From: Clostridia bacterium
GTDB taxonomy: Bacteria; Bacillota; Clostridia; Christensenellales; Aristaeellaceae
Direction: 5' to 3'
Length of the DNA stretch: 13,295 bases
Assembly (NCBI GenBank): GCA_900754755.1
Contig: CAAEEC010000287.1
Span: 1-13,295 of the forward strand
Below, piece by piece: positions 6,931 through 13,295 of the stretch. Every line of letters begins with the position of its first letter. Within the stretch, counting starts at the first letter, position 1. Under the pieces are notes generated by a model. The model ran no database searches and was not told where the DNA came from. It was given only the letters and a program-made list of their open reading frames with translations. A program made the translations under genes and the position numbers.

Positions 6931-7941
6931 ATGACTTCTGAGAAACTTAAGCTTCTGGCCAGGCAGCTTGGGGCCGACCTGTGCGGCATAGCCTCTATGG
7001 ACCGGTTTGAAGGGGCGCCGCCGGAGCAGGATCCGCGCTGCATTTTTCCTGAGGCCAAATCCTGCGTTGTGCTCGCGTTCCGGGTGCCGCGTGGATATCT
7101 TCGCGGCATCGAGGAAGGAACCTATTTTTCGGCTTATACCTCCATGGGATACGCGGGCATCAACGAGGTATTCGCCCCCATCGTGCTGCGGGAACTGTGC
7201 TGCGCGCTGGAAGATGAAGGCTATGAATCCGTGCCCCTGCCCAACATTTATTTGCGCCCCAGCGTGTACTTTGATAAGGAACCGGGGGATCCGGCGGTCA
7301 GCGTGCCCGTGGCGCCGGATAGACCGGCCCCGGACGTGATGATCGACATGCGCGTGGCCGCCTATGTCGCTGGGCTGGGCGAATATGGATGGAGCAAGGT
7401 GTTCCTCACGCCGGAATTCGGCCCGCTGCAGCGCTTTGCCGCGCTGCTAACCGAGGCGGAACTGGAGCCGGATCCCATCTTCGAGGGCAAAATTTGCGAC
7501 CGCTGCAAGTGCTGCGTGCGTGCCTGCACCGGAAAGGCCATTTCCATGGATGAGGCGGATCATATGACCATCGCCGGGCACGAGATTGAATTTGCCAAAC
7601 TGGATCTGAAGGCGTGCTCCGTCTACTACCGCGGCGGTGACCCCAAATATAACCCCTTCCTCGCCACCGGAACGAAAGAAGAGGATTATAATCAGCTGTG
7701 GATGGGCAGCCCGGTGCTGGAGCAAAGCACTGGCATCGAGCTTTACATGCGCCATGGCAGCGCGCTGGAGGGCGCGCGCGGCTGCATGCGGGAATGTTAC
7801 ATTCATTTGGAGAAGGCCGGCCGCTTGAAAAAGCAGTTTACATCGCCGTTCCGCAAACGCAAGCCGTGGATCATCGACCGCGAAGCTACGAGCCACATCG
7901 TCGTCGGCCGCAAGCAGTCGAAGGATAACACGCTCCTGTAA
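6931..7941 (+). CDS. QueG-like [4Fe-4S] protein (epoxyqueuosine reductase family relative)
   Basis: This is a 336-residue protein. The middle block GLGEYGWSKVFLTPEFGP at 148-165 matches the G-x-G-x-x-G...PEFG region shared by QueG and reductive dehalogenases. A ferredoxin motif follows: C189-x2-C192-x2-C195-x3-C199. The usual Pro after the last Cys is Thr. Further cysteines at 229, 285 and 289 could serve a second cluster, although the canonical second CxxCxxCxxxCP is not seen. True QueG reduces epoxyqueuosine in tRNA using cobalamin; this protein is probably a diverged relative with another substrate. I chose ATG 6931 because GGAG (6917-6920) is 10 bases upstream, whereas the GTG at 6922 would be 1 base from it. 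Two bases separate its stop from the next ATG, so the products probably work together. Confidence 0.75.
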   Translation: MTSEKLKLLARQLGADLCGIASMDRFEGAPPEQDPRCIFPEAKSCVVLAFRVPRGYLRGIEEGTYFSAYTSMGYAGINEVFAPIVLRELCCALEDEGYESVPLPNIYLRPSVYFDKEPGDPAVSVPVAPDRPAPDVMIDMRVAAYVAGLGEYGWSKVFLTPEFGPLQRFAALLTEAELEPDPIFEGKICDRCKCCVRACTGKAISMDEADHMTIAGHEIEFAKLDLKACSVYYRGGDPKYNPFLATGTKEEDYNQLWMGSPVLEQSTGIELYMRHGSALEGARGCMRECYIHLEKAGRLKKQFTSPFRKRKPWIIDREATSHIVVGRKQSKDNTLL

Positions 7942-7943
7942 CC

Positions 7944-8963
7944 ATGCGCTACACAATAGGATACCAGCTCCCCGACGAGTTGGACAGCACGTTTGCTCTG
8001 TGCCGCGATTTTTCGGATGCGATTTCCGGCGTGTATTTTTCGCTGCCAGGCGCGCCCAGCGCCCGATCGGTGATTGATCCGGCGTGCGGCGAAGAGATGT
8101 TCGAGGAATTGAAAGGCATTGCGGGACTGCAAAAGCGGCTGATTCTGCTGTACAACGCCAATTGCTATGGCGCGCACGCGACATCCGCGGATTTTCGCGC
8201 GCGGATCCTGGCCGATCTGGATTTTGCGCAGCGCGAGCTGGGCGTTTCGGATGTTACGACGGCGTCTCCCTTTGTGGCGGGCGTGATCAAGGACGCTTAT
8301 CCGCATGTGCAAGTGTGCGCGTCGGTCAATATGCGGATTGGTTCCATCCCCGCCATGCAACTGCTGACGGATTTCGACGCGTTTTATCTGCAACGCGAGC
8401 TGCTGTATGATTTTGAGCGAATTGCAATTCTGAAGCGCTGGTGCGACGCGCATGGGAAAACTCTGCGCCTGATTGCAAATTCCGGCTGCCTATTCGATTG
8501 TCCGTTCCATACATACCATGACAACCTCGTCGCGCACGAGGGCGAGATGGCGTTGCCGGACGATGCCGATCGCCGCTTTCCCAGCCCATGCTGGGAAGCG
8601 ATGTATGCACGTTCCGATGTGGAAGCGGCGGCGCTCTTTTTGCAGGGAAATTGGATCCGGCCGGAGGATATTCACGCATGGGAGCCATACTTTTCCGAAG
8701 CAAAGCTGGCGACGCGTATGCATGCGCTGCCGCGGCGCGTCGTGGCGGCATATGCGCGGGGAAGCTTTCGTGGCAATCTGACAGATCTGACCGAGCCAGC
8801 ATTTTCTTTGCGCCTGCGCGATGCCGTTCTGGACAGCGCACGGATCCCGGACGATTTTCTCGCGCATAAGGCGCGCTGCCGCCATCGGTGTGATGCGTGC
8901 GGTTATTGCCGGGAAGTCGCACGCGTTGCGCTGTGCAAAGAGGCAGGCTGGACGCTCACATAG
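7944..8963 (+). CDS. U32/PrtC-like TIM-barrel protein with Fe-S-type cysteines
   Basis: This 339-residue protein resembles the U32 'peptidase' fold (PrtC, YhbU/UbiU, UbiV). A strand block VQVCASVNMRIGS at 122-134 is followed by FDAFYLQREL (144-153) and LIANSGCLFDCPFHTYHDN (176-194), which corresponds to the U32 core N-x-GC...CP...H. C182, C186 and C216 are candidate Fe-S ligands. A second cysteine group, C312-x3-C316-x2-C319-x2-C322, lies near the C-terminus, an unusual extra cluster-like motif. Characterised U32 members are Fe-S enzymes in tRNA/rRNA hydroxylation or anaerobic ubiquinone synthesis, rather than proven proteases. The start is ATG 7944, two bases after the QueG-like stop, with no strong ribosome binding site of its own. 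Translational coupling is therefore likely. Substrate unknown. Confidence 0.65.
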   Translation: MRYTIGYQLPDELDSTFALCRDFSDAISGVYFSLPGAPSARSVIDPACGEEMFEELKGIAGLQKRLILLYNANCYGAHATSADFRARILADLDFAQRELGVSDVTTASPFVAGVIKDAYPHVQVCASVNMRIGSIPAMQLLTDFDAFYLQRELLYDFERIAILKRWCDAHGKTLRLIANSGCLFDCPFHTYHDNLVAHEGEMALPDDADRRFPSPCWEAMYARSDVEAAALFLQGNWIRPEDIHAWEPYFSEAKLATRMHALPRRVVAAYARGSFRGNLTDLTEPAFSLRLRDAVLDSARIPDDFLAHKARCRHRCDACGYCREVARVALCKEAGWTLT

Positions 8964-8999
8964 CAAGCGGGCGCCAAATGCAGGCAGGGGTGACGCAGT

Positions 9000-9866
9000 A
9001 TGTATGGACTTTTGGCGCTTTCCACGGCGCTGGCGCTGTTTTACAATGGGGTGGTGCGCGCAGCTTCTGTCCGCGATTCCGGACAGAAGACGATGCGGTT
9101 TAACGTTGTCGTGGCAGCGGTATCGGCGCTGATGGCTCTGCTCTTTGGGGGCGGACTGGAAGCGCCGCACGGCGACACATGGCTTTTCGGGCTGCTGTAT
9201 GGCGGTACGATGAGTCTGAATCTGTTTTTCCGCGCCAGGGCGCTGGAAACGGGGCCGCTGTCCGCTACGCTGCTGCTGGGATGCAGTTCGATGCTGATCA
9301 CCACGGCGCTGGGCGCGCTGCTGTGGCACGAGACGGTTGCGCCCGTGCAGGCAGTGGGCGTTGCGGCGATGTTGCTGGCCATGTTTATGAGCATTGCGCC
9401 GGGGCGGGGCGGCGTTGTGTCGCGCAAATGGGTGCTGTACAGCGCTGGCCTGTTCGTGACCAATGGCGTCAGCGGGTTGATCCTGAAAGGACATCAGTCT
9501 AGCGCGGGCGCAGATCAGTATGGCCTCTTGCTGTGCATTGGATTTGGCATCAGCGCGGTGGCAATGGGCGGTCTTGCGCAGGGACTGCGCAAAGGCAGTG
9601 GACGGGATCAGCGGCTGGATCGGCGGCAATGGATGCTGGCATGCGTCTGTGGCGTCGCTGGCTGCGGATACAATCTGCTCAACACGCTGCTTAGCGGGCG
9701 AATCCCTAGCGTCATTTTTTTCCCGATTTTCAATGGCGCTGTCATTGCGTTTTCCCTTCCGGTCGCCATGCTGTTTTTTCGGGAAAAGGCTACGGGAAGG
9801 CAGGTGGCAGGCATTTTTTTGGCCGTTGTCGCCATCCTGCTGATTGGCAATGTCTTTTCTGCTTAG
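9000..9866 (+). CDS. EamA/DMT-superfamily transporter
   Basis: This is a 288-residue, strongly hydrophobic protein with about ten membrane segments in two EamA repeats. Repeat one ends with ALETGPLSATLLLGCSSMLI (81-100) and ETVAPVQAVGVAAMLLAMF (111-129). Repeat two ends with FREKATGRQVAGIFLAVVA (260-278) and ILLIGN. Both show the family's E-x(5)-Q-x2-G pattern at the end of the repeat. Such proteins move small metabolites, often for efflux, across the cytoplasmic membrane by a secondary mechanism. The substrate cannot be read from sequence. The start is ATG 9000 with AGGGGTGA at 8986-8993, 36 bases after the U32-like stop. It sits between the Fe-S pair and the sugar enzymes, in the same direction. 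Confidence 0.87.
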   Translation: MYGLLALSTALALFYNGVVRAASVRDSGQKTMRFNVVVAAVSALMALLFGGGLEAPHGDTWLFGLLYGGTMSLNLFFRARALETGPLSATLLLGCSSMLITTALGALLWHETVAPVQAVGVAAMLLAMFMSIAPGRGGVVSRKWVLYSAGLFVTNGVSGLILKGHQSSAGADQYGLLLCIGFGISAVAMGGLAQGLRKGSGRDQRLDRRQWMLACVCGVAGCGYNLLNTLLSGRIPSVIFFPIFNGAVIAFSLPVAMLFFREKATGRQVAGIFLAVVAILLIGNVFSA

Positions 9867-9881
9867 GATAGGCTCGTCAGG

Positions 9882-9896
9882 GCGCGCTCTGCGCGC
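9882..9896 (+). other. Small GC hairpin between DMT permease and TIM-barrel genes
   Basis: GCGCGC (9882-9887), TCT and GCGCGC (9891-9896) can form a 6-bp stem. No T-tract follows, so it is a poor terminator. It may cause partial attenuation or nothing at all. The 66-base gap it lies in is the longest in this gene run, so a secondary promoter or processing point here cannot be excluded. Confidence 0.25.
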
Positions 9897-9932
9897 AGGG
9901 ATATTTAGCCAATATGTAAGGAGGAGTTTCTT

Positions 9933-10751
9933 TTGAAAGACCGTATTTTACCATCCACTATGATTTTCCGCTCGGTTTCGTTGCGGGAAGCGTTGAGCAA
10001 CATCCGGGCCGCGGGATACGACAAGGCGGAGCTTTGCGTAGTTCCCGGCTGGGTGGATCATTACGACGTGAAGAATGCCACGTTCAAAACGCTGGCTGAC
10101 GCCATTCGCACGGTCGCGGCCTCCGGCGTGCGGATCGTCGCGGTAAATTTCGGACTCAACTGGCTGGATAAGGACGGCACGATCATCCCTTGTGCCGGGC
10201 AAATTGCCCGCAATGCGCTGGATCTGACATCAGCGCTGGGGGCAAAGGTCATGACGCTGGCAGCGGGACCCATTGCGCCGCCGGAAAAGAAGGAAAGTTG
10301 GCGCAAGATCATCGCCGGCCGCAATGCGGAATTGGCGGAGTTGGCCGCAGCGCGCGGTGTGCAATTGTCCATCGAGGCTCCGCATAAGCTGTCCATTGCC
10401 GAGCAGCCCGACGACATCGCCGCTTACTGGAAGGAGCAGATTTCCACCCTGAAGGTGACGCTGGATCCCGCTCACATCACCTATGCCGGCGCGGATGCTG
10501 CCGCCATCGCAGCGACGCTCGCCCATCGTTGCGCGCACGCCCACCTACGCGACGCGGTGCCTGGCAATTCGCTGCTGAAATACGGCGAGGGATGCGTGGA
10601 TTTCAGGGGCTATATCGCCGCGATCTGCGCGGCGGGCTACGAGGGATATTTTTCCATGGAATTCCCGACGGAATCCGCCGCGGAAGGCGTCGAGCGCCTC
10701 GAGCACGCGAAGAAGTTCTTTGCTGAACTGTATCCGGAAACCGAAGCATAA
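9933..10751 (+). CDS. Sugar phosphate isomerase/epimerase-type TIM barrel (AP_endonuc_2 / xylose isomerase-like)
   Basis: This is a 272-residue TIM barrel. Probable metal ligands follow the family order: E148 (in LSIEAPHK), D178 (VTLDPAHI, with H181), H204 (HAHLRDA) and E243 (FSMEFP). These are the positions that bind Mn/Mg/Co in IolE/IolI, tagatose/psicose 3-epimerase and related enzymes. The start is TTG 9933 and is well supported: AAGGAGGAG (9918-9926) lies 6 bases upstream and no ATG near the N-terminus fits. It is followed after 14 bases by the first Gfo/Idh/MocA gene. This combination recurs in inositol and 3-keto-glycoside/C-glycoside breakdown loci, where the barrel isomerises or eliminates from an oxidised sugar. 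The exact reaction is not determined. Confidence 0.87.
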   Translation: MKDRILPSTMIFRSVSLREALSNIRAAGYDKAELCVVPGWVDHYDVKNATFKTLADAIRTVAASGVRIVAVNFGLNWLDKDGTIIPCAGQIARNALDLTSALGAKVMTLAAGPIAPPEKKESWRKIIAGRNAELAELAAARGVQLSIEAPHKLSIAEQPDDIAAYWKEQISTLKVTLDPAHITYAGADAAAIAATLAHRCAHAHLRDAVPGNSLLKYGEGCVDFRGYIAAICAAGYEGYFSMEFPTESAAEGVERLEHAKKFFAELYPETEA

Positions 10752-10765
10752 GGGGGTTGCAAGCA

Positions 10766-11872
10766 ATGGATAAGATTACGCTGGGGATTGTGGGACTGCA
10801 TCGCGGCGCGGCCCACGTCAGGGCGGCACAGTATGCGCCGCATGTCGAGGTCACAGCTGTGGCTGACCTGGATTTCGCGTTGGCACGGAGCGTGGCGGAA
10901 GAATATGGCGTTGCGGAAGCGTATGAAAGCCTAGACGCGTTGCTGGCTTCTTCCAAGTGCGATGCGGTTGTGCTGGCCACGCCGATTCCCGATCATGCCG
11001 ATCACGTCGTTCAGGCGCTGCAGGCGGGCAAGCACGTGCTCAGCGAAGTTACGTGCTGCACCAGGCTTGAGGATCTGCCTCGCATTGCCGAGGCTGTCCG
11101 CGCGTCCGGCAAGCGCTATATGCTGGCGGAAAACTACGTCTATATTTATTCCTGGACCATCGTGCGCAACATGGCGAAGGAAGGCCTGTTCGGCGAAATC
11201 TATTATGCCGAATCCGACTATTTGATGGATTTCCAGCAGCGCCCCCATTTTCCCGAGGGGTTGCAGCCGTGGCGCAAGGAGGTCTACTTCGGGCGGCATG
11301 GGCATCCCTATATCACCCATACACTGGGCCCGCTCGCGCATATCATGGGGGAAAAGATAGCCACCGTATCCTGCATGGAGGCAGGGCATCAATACGATCT
11401 GGTCAGCCCGAATACCTGCGTTTTGATGATGCAGACCGAAAAGGGTCACCTGATCCGCCTGCGCAATAGCTTCGTGTGCGCCCGGCCGGACGTGTATACG
11501 TATTACAGCATTCAGGGTACGCAGGGCTGTTATCAGGGCCCGCAGGGCCCCACGGATTTCCACAAAGTGCATATCAAAGGGTTATGCAAGCCGGACGAGT
11601 GGCGCAACCTCTTTGACTTCGCGGGCTTTTTGCCGCCGGAGTGGCGCATGTATACGGACAGAGGTGTGAAATTTAGCCACACCGAGGATGACGGAACTTC
11701 CATGTACGATTCCGGGTGCGCGTTGATGCAGGATGATTTTGCTCGCGCGCTGCTAGACGGCACGCCCATGCCGATTGCGCTGGAAGACGCTTTGAACTGG
11801 ACCGCCGCCGGGCTGCTTTCGAATGATTCCGCCATAAACGGCAGCGCGCCGGTTTCCATTCCGGCGTATTGA
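10766..11872 (+). CDS. Gfo/Idh/MocA-family oxidoreductase (paralogue 1)
   Basis: This 368-residue NAD(P)-type sugar dehydrogenase has an N-terminal Rossmann fold: ITLGIVGLHRGAAHV at 4-18, ADLD at 33-36 ending beta-2, and the VVLATPIPDHADHV block at 68-81. The usual EKP signature is replaced by SEVTCCT at 93-99. The glutamate is kept, but Lys becomes Val and Pro becomes Thr. The C-terminal half has GHPYITHTLGPLAHIM (179-194), where the histidines may bind substrate. A first-strand LHRG replaces the usual GCGxxG glycine pattern. The start is ATG 10766 with AGGGGG (10751-10756) 9 bases upstream; the TTG at 10757 would leave no spacer. It lies 14 bases after the TIM-barrel gene and 18 before its paralogue. 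Substrate unknown, probably a glycoside or sugar derivative. Confidence 0.88.
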   Translation: MDKITLGIVGLHRGAAHVRAAQYAPHVEVTAVADLDFALARSVAEEYGVAEAYESLDALLASSKCDAVVLATPIPDHADHVVQALQAGKHVLSEVTCCTRLEDLPRIAEAVRASGKRYMLAENYVYIYSWTIVRNMAKEGLFGEIYYAESDYLMDFQQRPHFPEGLQPWRKEVYFGRHGHPYITHTLGPLAHIMGEKIATVSCMEAGHQYDLVSPNTCVLMMQTEKGHLIRLRNSFVCARPDVYTYYSIQGTQGCYQGPQGPTDFHKVHIKGLCKPDEWRNLFDFAGFLPPEWRMYTDRGVKFSHTEDDGTSMYDSGCALMQDDFARALLDGTPMPIALEDALNWTAAGLLSNDSAINGSAPVSIPAY

Positions 11873-11890
11873 TGAGAAAGGCGGGAGCGC

Positions 11891-12976
11891 ATGGAACGAT
11901 TGAAAGTGGGTATTGTCGGCCTGAATCGCGGAGGCCGGCATGCGTATGTCGCACAGTTCAGCCCGAGCATTTTGGTGAATGCGGTCTGTGATCTGGATGC
12001 GGAAAAGGCCGCGCGCATTGCCGCAGAATATCACATTCCCCGCGCGTACTCGGACTATGCGGAAATGCTGGATCAGGCCGATATTGATGCGGTGATCATC
12101 GCGACACCCATTGCCTGCCACGTGGACCATGCGGTCATGGCGCTGCGGGCAGGCAAGCACGTGCTCAGCGAGGTCACCTGCGCGACGAAGCTGGAAGACC
12201 TACAGCGCCTGAAGGCGGCCGTGGAAGCGTCCGGTAGGCGCTATATGCTGGCGGAAAACTATGTTTGGTTCCGACCGCTGGTGATCGTGCGGCGCATGAT
12301 TCAGGAAGGTCTGCTGGGAGAAATTTACTATGCGGAAGGCGATTATCTCAAGGACTTTGAGTATTATCCCAACTATCCGCACATCGGCGGCTGGCGCGAG
12401 CCGACGTATTTTGGCCGCCGGGGGCATCCGTATATTACGCATAGCCTCGGTCCGCTCGCGACCATCATGCAGGAGCGCATCGCAAAGGTCGTGTGCATGG
12501 GCGCGGGCAAACATGAGCGCTGGCGCGCGGACCATACTTGCGCGCTGATGTTGGAAACCGAAAAGGGGCATATGATCCGCCTGCGCAACAGTTTCATTTC
12601 GCCGCGGCCGGACAATTTCCTGTATTACAGCTTCCAGGGTACGAAGGGCTGCTTCCAGGCGGCCCAGGGTCCCACGGATTATCACAAGATCCACATTCAG
12701 GGCCTGTGCCGGCCGAATGAGTGGCGCAATATCGATGAATTCGCAGGATTCCTGGAGGCAGACTGGCAGCGTTTGGACGGGCAGAAGTATGACGACATCA
12801 GCGGGTACGACAGCGGAACACCCTTGATGCAGGAGGCCTTTGCGCGCTGTGTGCTGCGTGGGATTCAGCCGCCCTTCGCGCTGGAAGACGCTTTGAACTG
12901 GACCGCCACCGGCCTGCTCTCGGAAGATTCTATTGAACAGGGAGCCCAGCCGGTGCGGGTGCCTTCTTTCCGCTGA
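11891..12976 (+). CDS. Gfo/Idh/MocA-family oxidoreductase (paralogue 2)
   Basis: This 361-residue tandem paralogue of the preceding gene is alike at roughly half of all positions by eye, across its whole length. It shows the same block order: KVGIVGLNRGGRHAYVAQ (5-22), CDLD (33-36), GKHVLSEVTCATKLEDL (88-104), AENYVW (121-126), GHPYITHSLGPLATIM (178-193), and ALEDALNWTATGLLS (330-344). It also lacks the EKP lysine, with EVT in its place. A segment present in paralogue 1 (its residues about 290-312) is shorter here. The start is ATG 11891 with GGGAG (11883-11887) upstream. Retention of two diverged copies suggests two successive or stereochemically different oxidation/reduction steps, or a hetero-oligomer; both are inference. 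It is the last gene of the run. Confidence 0.88.
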   Translation: MERLKVGIVGLNRGGRHAYVAQFSPSILVNAVCDLDAEKAARIAAEYHIPRAYSDYAEMLDQADIDAVIIATPIACHVDHAVMALRAGKHVLSEVTCATKLEDLQRLKAAVEASGRRYMLAENYVWFRPLVIVRRMIQEGLLGEIYYAEGDYLKDFEYYPNYPHIGGWREPTYFGRRGHPYITHSLGPLATIMQERIAKVVCMGAGKHERWRADHTCALMLETEKGHMIRLRNSFISPRPDNFLYYSFQGTKGCFQAAQGPTDYHKIHIQGLCRPNEWRNIDEFAGFLEADWQRLDGQKYDDISGYDSGTPLMQEAFARCVLRGIQPPFALEDALNWTATGLLSEDSIEQGAQPVRVPSFR

Positions 12977-13004
12977 GCGCGAGGACTACAGAGTATGACG
13001 ATCA

Positions 13005-13051
13005 CAGAGGGACTTTGAAAGAACTTTTGTTGTTCTTTCAAAGTCCCTCTG
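13005..13051. repeat. Perfect 20-bp inverted repeat (hairpin) after the last oxidoreductase gene
   Basis: CAGAGGGACTTTGAAAGAAC (13005-13024) is exactly repeated in inverted form at 13032-13051, around a 7-nt loop TTTTGTT. It lies 29 bases after the stop of paralogue 2. Neither strand has a T-tract after the stem, so it is not a textbook intrinsic terminator. It could still end or stabilise the operon mRNA, or be a small repeated element. Confidence 0.7.
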
Positions 13052-13106
13052 CGTCCCCAGGCGCGGGCGGCGCAGAAAAAATATGCGGGAATTTTGCCTA
13101 GACCTA

Positions 13107-13135
13107 TTGACAAATGGCTCAGGCGGGTGTATACT
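13107..13135 (+). promoter_or_regulatory. Consensus promoter of the tRNA-Pro gene
   Basis: A perfect TTGACA (13107-13112), a 17-base spacer and TATACT (13130-13135) place the start of transcription near 13142, about 12 bases before the mature tRNA 5' end. This strength fits a stable-RNA gene. Confidence 0.88.
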
Positions 13136-13153
13136 ATACCCTGCTGATGATAA

Positions 13154-13230
13154 CTGGGTGTGGCGCAGTTTGGTAGCGTGCTTGAATGGGGTTCAAGAGG
13201 CCGGAAGTTCGAATCTTCTCACCCAGACCA
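13154..13230 (+). tRNA. tRNA-Pro (anticodon GGG)
   Basis: A 77-nt cloverleaf with encoded CCA. The acceptor stem CTGGGTG (13154-13160) pairs with CACCCAG (13220-13226), followed by discriminator A and CCA. The D-arm contains GCGCAGTTTGGTAGCG. The anticodon arm CTTGA-ATGGGGT-TCAAG gives anticodon GGG, reading CCC/CCU proline codons. The T-arm is GGAAG-TTCGAAT-CTTCT; the outer pair is G-T, otherwise canonical. C at position 1 and A73 agree with bacterial tRNA-Pro. The gene stands alone between its own promoter and terminator. Confidence 0.95.
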
Positions 13231-13232
13231 GC

Positions 13233-13274
13233 AAAAAGCCGAGGAACGGGAAAATTTGGTTCCTCGGCTTTTTT
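13233..13274 (+). terminator. Rho-independent terminator of tRNA-Pro
   Basis: A 15-bp stem including the A/T ends has its core GCCGAGGAAC (13238-13247) paired with GTTCCTCGGC (13259-13268) around an 11-nt loop. Six T residues follow (13269-13274). It starts 3 bases after the CCA end. The A-tract on the left arm makes it potentially bidirectional. Confidence 0.93.
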
Positions 13275-13295
13275 GCGCAATTTTGGCAGGGCGCA

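Noticed and set aside
8490..9629. 379-residue minus-strand open frame across the U32-like and DMT genes
   Set aside because: It overlaps two plus-strand genes with clear family motifs, is Arg/His/Gln-rich and resembles no known domain.
9882..9896. GCGCGC hairpin as a terminator splitting the plus-strand operon
   Set aside because: The stem is only 6 bp and no T-tract follows, so it is kept only as a low-confidence structure.
13154..13230. tRNA-Pro as the attachment site of an integrated element
   Set aside because: No integrase gene is visible and no repeat of the tRNA 3' end was noticed in the window; the neighbouring genes lie on its 5' side.
1..13295. CRISPR arrays, insertion sequences, rRNA or phage genes
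   Set aside because: No regularly spaced repeats, transposase or phage motifs, or rRNA segments were seen on either strand.

Overview
The window reads as a GC-rich chromosomal segment of a Gram-positive anaerobe, most likely a Clostridia/Christensenellales-type Firmicute. The signs are strong GGAGG-type ribosome binding sites, consensus sigma-A promoters, an LplA/LplB/LplC-type sugar transporter without its own ATPase, an AraC regulator, and oxygen-labile-looking Fe-S proteins. This placement is inference; no phylogenetic marker was tested. The window holds 12 protein genes, one tRNA gene and no gene-free stretch over 300 bases.

Minus strand, right to left (5738 to 1): an ABC uptake operon of two permeases (4809-5738 and 3917-4795) and a secreted sugar-type solute-binding protein (2272-3858). 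It has a promoter near 5781-5810, an intercistronic hairpin before the binding-protein gene, and a rho-independent terminator at 2189-2223. Directly after that, a near-consensus promoter (2134-2162) drives a uroporphyrinogen-decarboxylase-family gene (963-2030). Thirteen bases downstream is a short UvrA-like ATPase gene that runs off the left edge and lacks the UvrB-binding domain.

Plus strand, left to right: an AraC-family regulator (5983-6837) is divergent from the transporter operon and is its likely local controller. A promoter whose -35 lies on a perfect 8-bp-arm palindrome (6844-6864) then starts a six-gene run with gaps of 2 to 66 bases. The genes are a QueG-like [4Fe-4S] protein, a U32/PrtC-like cysteine-rich protein, an EamA/DMT permease, a sugar-isomerase-type TIM barrel, and two tandem paralogous Gfo/Idh/MocA oxidoreductases. 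A perfect 20-bp-stem hairpin without a U-tract follows. The window ends with a tRNA-Pro(GGG) gene that has its own consensus promoter and terminator.

Working model (inference): the AraC protein senses a carbohydrate and controls its import through the LplABC-like transporter. The TIM-barrel enzyme and the two NAD-type oxidoreductases then process that carbohydrate, perhaps by a 3-keto-sugar route like that used for difficult glycosides. No glycoside hydrolase, sugar kinase or transporter ATPase is present, so the substrate cannot be named. The QueG-like/U32-like/DMT trio and the UROD/UvrA-like pair have no clear role in this scheme and are the least explained parts of the window.
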